From NCBI RefSeq assembly GCF_963924675.1, contig NC_089221.1:4833851-4897850 (forward strand): a stretch of DNA of 64,000 nucleotides, written 5' to 3'. The position numbers were made by a program, and so were the translations under genes. A model generated the notes under the pieces. The model worked only from the letters and a program-made list of their open reading frames with translations. It searched no databases and was not told the DNA's origin. Shown here in pieces: positions 60,060 through 64,000 of the stretch. The number at the start of each line of letters is the position of its first letter. Position 1 is the stretch's first letter. Source of the DNA: Phocoena phocoena (Eukaryota; Chordata; Mammalia; Artiodactyla; Phocoenidae).

Positions 60060-60610
60060 CAGGGGGAGGAGTCAAGATGGCATAGTAGGAGAATGCAGAA
60101 TTTGTGTCTCTGCACAACTAGGGCACCTACCAGACACCGGTGGGGGACCACAGACACCTAGGAGATGGGAGGACCTCCCAGCGACTGGTTGTTTCAATTA
60201 TATTTTTCCTAATATATTTTTATCATTGTAATATTATTTTGATTTTTATTCTTTGATATTATACTGTTCCTTTTTATCTTTCTTTTATTTTTTATTATTA
60301 TTTCTTTTTTACCAAACCATGAAGCTTGCAGGATCCTGGTTCCCAGGCCAGAAGTCAGGCCCAAGCTCCTGTGGTGGGAGTTCCAAGTGCAAACTGCTAC
60401 AATAACAGAGAACCACAGACCCCAGGGAATATTAATCAGAGTGGGGCCTCCTAAAGTTCCTCATCTCAGCACCAAGACCTGGCTCTATCCAACTGCCAGC
60501 AAACTCCAGTGCTGGAGGCCTCAGGCCAAACAACCAGTAAGACAGAAATACAGCACCACCCATCAAAAAGAAACAACCAAAGAAGAAACAAACAAACAGC
60601 AACAAAAAAA
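60060..60610 (+). promoter_or_regulatory. L1 copy B 5' UTR
   Basis: Begins with a 'CAAGATGGC' start motif, then 'ctaccagacaccggtggggg', a T-rich block (60190-60310), and 'gcaggatcctggttcccagg'. Only the last part ('caagacctggctctatccaa', 'aactccagtgctgg') aligns with copy A near 23640-23690. An internal deletion is also possible, because the T-rich block follows the start abruptly. Confidence 0.65.
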
Positions 60611-61703
60611 ATGTTACAGATGAAGGAGCAAGGTGAAAACCTACAAGACCAAATAAATAAGGATGACATAGGCAACTTACCTGAAAAAGAATTCAGAGTA
60701 ATGATAGTAAAGATGATCCAAAATCTCAGAAAAACAATGGAGAAAATACAAGAAACATTTAACAAGGATCTAGACTAACTAAAGAGCAAACAAACAGTGA
60801 TGAACAACACAATAAATGAAATAAAAATACTCTAGAAGGAATCAATAGCAGAATAACTGAGGTAGAAGAATGGATAAGTGAGCTGGAAGATAAAATAGTG
60901 GAAATAACTACTGCAGAGCAGAATAAAGATATAAGAATGAAAAGAAATGAGGACAGTCTCAGAGACCTCTGGGACAAAATTAGACACACCAACATTCGAA
61001 TTATAACGGTCCGAGAAGAGGAAGAGAAAAAGAAAGGGTCTGAGAAAATATTTGAAGAGATTATAGTCAAAAACTTCCCTAACATGGGAAAGGAAATAGT
61101 CAATCAAGTCCAGGAAGCACAGAAAGTACCATACAGGATAAACCCAAAGAGAAACACACTGAGACACATATTAATCAAACTATCAAAAATTAAATACAAA
61201 GAAAAATTAAAAGCAGCAAGGGAAAAACAACAAAATACATACAAGGGAATCCCCATAAGGTTAATAGCTGATCTTTCAGCAGAAACTCTGCAAGCCAGAA
61301 GGGAGTCACAGGACATATTTAAAGTGATGAGGGCTTTCCTGCTGGCGCAGTGGTTGAGAGTCCGCCTGCTGTTGCAGGGGACACTGGTTTGTGCTCTGGT
61401 CCAGGAGGATCCCACATGCTGTGGAGTGGCTTGGCCTGTGAGCCATGGCCGTTGAGCCTGCACGTCCGGAGCCTGTGCTCTGCAACGGGAGAGGCCACAA
61501 CAGTGAGAGGTCCACATACTGCAAAATAAATAAATAAAAATAAAGTGATGAAAGGGAAAAATCTACAACCAAGATTACTCTACCCAGCAAGGATCTCATT
61601 CAGATTCGACAGAGAAATTAAAACTTTTACAGACAAGCAAAAGCTAAGAGAATTCAGCATCACCAAACCAGCTTTATGACAAATGCTAAAGGAACTTCTC
61701 TAG
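60611..61703 (+). pseudogene. L1 copy B ORF1, stopped and split by a SINE
   Basis: RNA-binding ORF1 protein remnant. ATG codons at 60611 and 60620 are in frame; 60620 aligns with the ATG of copy A. The N-terminal part is readable to a TAA at 60776, where copy A reads a glutamate codon. The coiled-coil and RRM-like parts stay open from 60898 ('NIRIITVREEEEKKK', 'NFPNMGKEIVNQVQEAQK', 'IPIRLIADLSAETLQARR') until the CHR-2 at 61331. After it, the C-terminal codons run to TAG at 61701. More complete than copy A, which lost bases near the middle. Confidence 0.88.
61331..61540 (+). mobile_element. CHR-2 type SINE inside L1 copy B ORF1
   Basis: 'gggctttcctgctggcgcag', 'tgagccatggccgttgagcc', 'gggagaggccacaacagtga' and an A/T tail. 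An 11-bp target duplication, 'taaagtgatga', lies at 61320-61330 and 61541-61551. ORF1 text resumes right after. Confidence 0.95.
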
Positions 61704-61759
61704 GCAGGAAACACAAGAGAGGAAAAGACCTACAAAAACAAACCCAAACAATTAAGAAA

Positions 61760-63348
61760 ATGGTAATAGGAACATACATATCTATAATTATCTTAAAAGT
61801 AAATGGATTAAATGTTCCAACCAAAAGATGTAGACTGGCTGAATGCATACAAAAATGAAACCTGTACCTATGCTGTCTACAAAAGACCAACTACAGGCCT
61901 AGAGTCATCTACAGATTGAAAGTGAGGGGATGGAAAAAGATATTCCATACAAAGGGAAATCAAAAGAAAGCTGGAGTAGCAATTCTCATATCAGACAAAA
62001 TAGACTTTAAAGTAAAGACTATTACAAGAGACAAAGAAGGGCACTATATAATGATCAAGGGATGAATCCAAGATGAAGATATAACAATTATAAATATTTA
62101 TTCACCCAACAAAGGAGCACCTCAACACATAAGGAAAATGCTAACAGCCATAAAATGGGAAATTGACAGTAATGCAATCATAGTAGGGGATGTTAATACC
62201 CCACTTTCACCAATGGACAGAACATCCAAAATGAAAATAAATAAGGAAACACAAGCTTTAAATGATACATTAAACAACATGGACTTAATTGATATTTATA
62301 GGACATTCGTTCCAAAAATAACAGAATATACTTTTTTCCCAAGTGCTCATGGAACATTCTCCAGGATAGACTATAGCTTGGGTCACAAATCAAGCCTTCA
62401 TAAATTTCAGAAAACTGAAATTGTATCAAGTATCTTTTCTGACCACAATGCTATGAGACTAGATATCAATTACAGGAAAAAAAACTGCAAAATATACAAA
62501 TACATGGAGGCTAAACAATAAGCTACTAAATAACCAAGAGATCACTGAAGAAATCAAAGAGGAAATCAAAAATCACCTAGAAGCAAAAGGCAATGAAAAC
62601 ATGGCAACCCAAAACCTATAGGAAGCAGAAAAAGCATTTCTAAGATGGAAGTGTTTAGTAATACAATCCTACCTCAAGAAACAAGAAACATCTCAAATAC
62701 ACAACCTAAACTTACACCTAAAACAATTAGAGAAAGAAGAACAAAAACACCCCAAAGTTAGCAGAAGGAAAGAAATCATAAAGATCAGAGCAGAAATAAC
62801 TGAAAAAGAAATGAAGGAAACAATAGCAAAGATTATTAAAACTAAAAGGTGGTTCCTGGAGAAGATTAAAAAATTGTCAAACCATTAGCCAGACTCATCA
62901 AGAAAAGAAGGGAGAAAACTGAAATCAACAGAATTATAAATATAAAAGGAGAAGTAACAACTAACCCTGAAGATATTCAAAGGATCATGTGACATTAGTA
63001 CAAGCAACTATATGCCAATAAAATGGACAACCTGGAAGAAATGGCCACATGCTTAGAAAAGCACAACCTTCTGAGACTGAACCAGGAAGAAATAGAAAAT
63101 ATACACAGACCAATCACAAGTAATGAAATTGAAACTGTGATTAAAAATCTTCCAACAGGGGCTTCCCTGGTGGCGCAGTGGTTGAGAGTCTGCCTGCCGA
63201 TGTAGGGGACACGGGTTCGTGCCCCAGTCTGGGAGGATCCCACATGCCGTGGAGAGGCTGAGCCTATGAGCCATGGCCGCTAAGCCTGCACGTCCAGAGC
63301 CTGTGCTCTGCAATGGGAGAGGCCACAACAGTGAGAGGCCTGCATACC

Positions 63349-63383
<35 letters not shown>

Positions 63384-64000
63384 CCAACAAACAAAAGCCT
63401 AGGACCAGACAGCCTCACAGGTGAATTCTATCAAACATTTAGAGAAGAGCTATCACCTATCCTTCTCAAACTTTCCCAAAATACAGCAGAGGGAAGAACA
63501 CTCCCAAACATATTCTACAAGGCCACCATCACCCTGATACCAAAACCAGACAAAGATGTCACAGAAAAAGAAAACTACAGGCCAATATCACTGATGAACG
63601 TAGATGCAAAAATCCTCAACAAAATAATAGCAAACAGAATCCAGTAGCACATTAAAAGGATCAAACACCATGATCAAGTGAGGTTTATCCCATGGATGCA
63701 AGCATTCTTCAATATACGCAAATAAATCAATGTGATACACCACAACATATTAACAAATTGAAGGATATGAACCATATGATAATCTCAATAGATGCAGAAA
63801 AAGCTTTAGATAAAATTCACCAAACGTTTATGATAAAAACCCTCCAGAAAGCAGGCATAGAGGGAACTTTCCTCAACGTAATAAAGGCTGTATATGACAA
63901 ACCCACAGCCAACATCAGTCTCAGTGGTAAAAAACTAAAACCATTTCCTCTAAGATCAGGGGCAAGACAAGGTTGCCCACTCTCACCACTATTGTTTAAC
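61760..64000 (+). pseudogene. L1 copy B ORF2 (endonuclease/RT), partial at window end
   Basis: Endonuclease/reverse-transcriptase ORF. It starts ATG at 61760 and is stopped by TGA at 61856, where copy A has CAA/TAA-type text. The endonuclease is readable from 62138, with the catalytic SDH motif intact (62438-62446, 'FSDHNAMRLDINY'). A stop follows at about 62519. After the CHR-2 at 63158 the RT begins: '[19 protein letters not shown]', '[10 protein letters not shown]', '[17 protein letters not shown]', and at the edge '[14 protein letters not shown]'. The FADD box would lie just past the window. Confidence 0.92.
63158..63374 (+). mobile_element. CHR-2 type SINE inside L1 copy B ORF2
   Basis: Nearly canonical: 'gcttccctggtggcgcagtg', B box 'gggttcgtgcccc', 'gagccatggccgctaagcct', 'ggagaggccacaacagtgag' and a long A tail. 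A 15-bp target duplication, 'aaaaatcttccaaca', lies at 63143-63157 and 63375-63389. The long uniform tail suggests it is among the youngest insertions here. Confidence 0.96.

Larger units (their letters stand above)
60060..64000 (+). mobile_element. L1 (copy B), 5' end present, continues past window
   Basis: LINE-1 starting near 'agggggaggagtcaagatgg' (60061). It has a short 5' UTR (about 550 bp), ORF1, and ORF2 up to the RT core at the window edge. Two CHR-2 SINEs are inserted (61331, 63158). The ORF sequences are close to copy A, but the first part of the 5' UTR is different. Its 3' end and target duplication lie outside the window. It is dead, with stops in both ORFs. Confidence 0.93.

Overview
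The window is mammalian nuclear DNA, almost certainly from a cetacean. The main evidence is nine tRNA-derived SINEs. Several start with a 'gggcttccctggtggcgcagtgg' type head and have the internal 'ccatggccgctgagcctgc' or 'ccacaactactgagcc' bodies known from the CHR-1 and CHR-2 SINEs of whales, dolphins and hippos. Young L1 copies carry the matching cetartiodactyl 3' end (tail ending 'ccaataaagatgtt'). I found no host protein-coding gene, no structural RNA gene, no CRISPR array and no prokaryotic signature. The long reading frames are L1 remnants, antisense frames of SINEs or L1 5' UTRs, or chance frames. The window is a gene desert or the inside of a large intron.

Layout. 0-21 kb: mostly unique DNA with ancient MIR, MER5, MaLR LTR and Tigger relics. 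It also holds a 370-bp GAA/GGA polypurine tract (2.55-2.92 kb), a 630-bp degenerate CATA/TATG-rich tract (8.6-9.2 kb), and one CHR-2 and one CHR-1 SINE. 18.6-28.3 kb: an old L1 whose two halves are in opposite orientation (a twin-priming shape). It is interrupted by a Tigger-type MITE and by a young L1 (copy A, 21,890-28,067) that has its 5' end, a poly(A) tail and a 15-bp target duplication. Copy A has lost its reverse-transcriptase region and carries a CHR-2 in its endonuclease domain. 28.3-34.4 kb: old L1 pieces, a Tigger relic, two opposed MLT1-type LTRs and an unclassified LTR-like insert. 35.9-42.3 kb: an old L1 (D) that received two CHR-1 SINEs, a young 5'-truncated L1 (C) and an MST-type LTR. 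42.3-49 kb: mainly unique DNA. 49.4-55.6 kb: minus-strand L1 pieces, with an old L1 (E) holding two younger L1 3' ends. 55.6-60 kb: unique DNA with three MIRs and one short tRNA-SINE. 60.06-64 kb: another L1 (B) with its 5' end, two CHR-2 SINEs inside it, and running off the window.

Nothing here works together as a pathway. The biology is retrotransposition: L1 copies supplying the machinery, SINEs using it, and later insertions landing in earlier ones so that their order can be read. All L1 coding regions seen are broken by stops, frameshifts, deletions or insertions. Family names are from memory of consensus sequences, without a database search. Edges of old repeats are approximate, usually within 10-30 bp.
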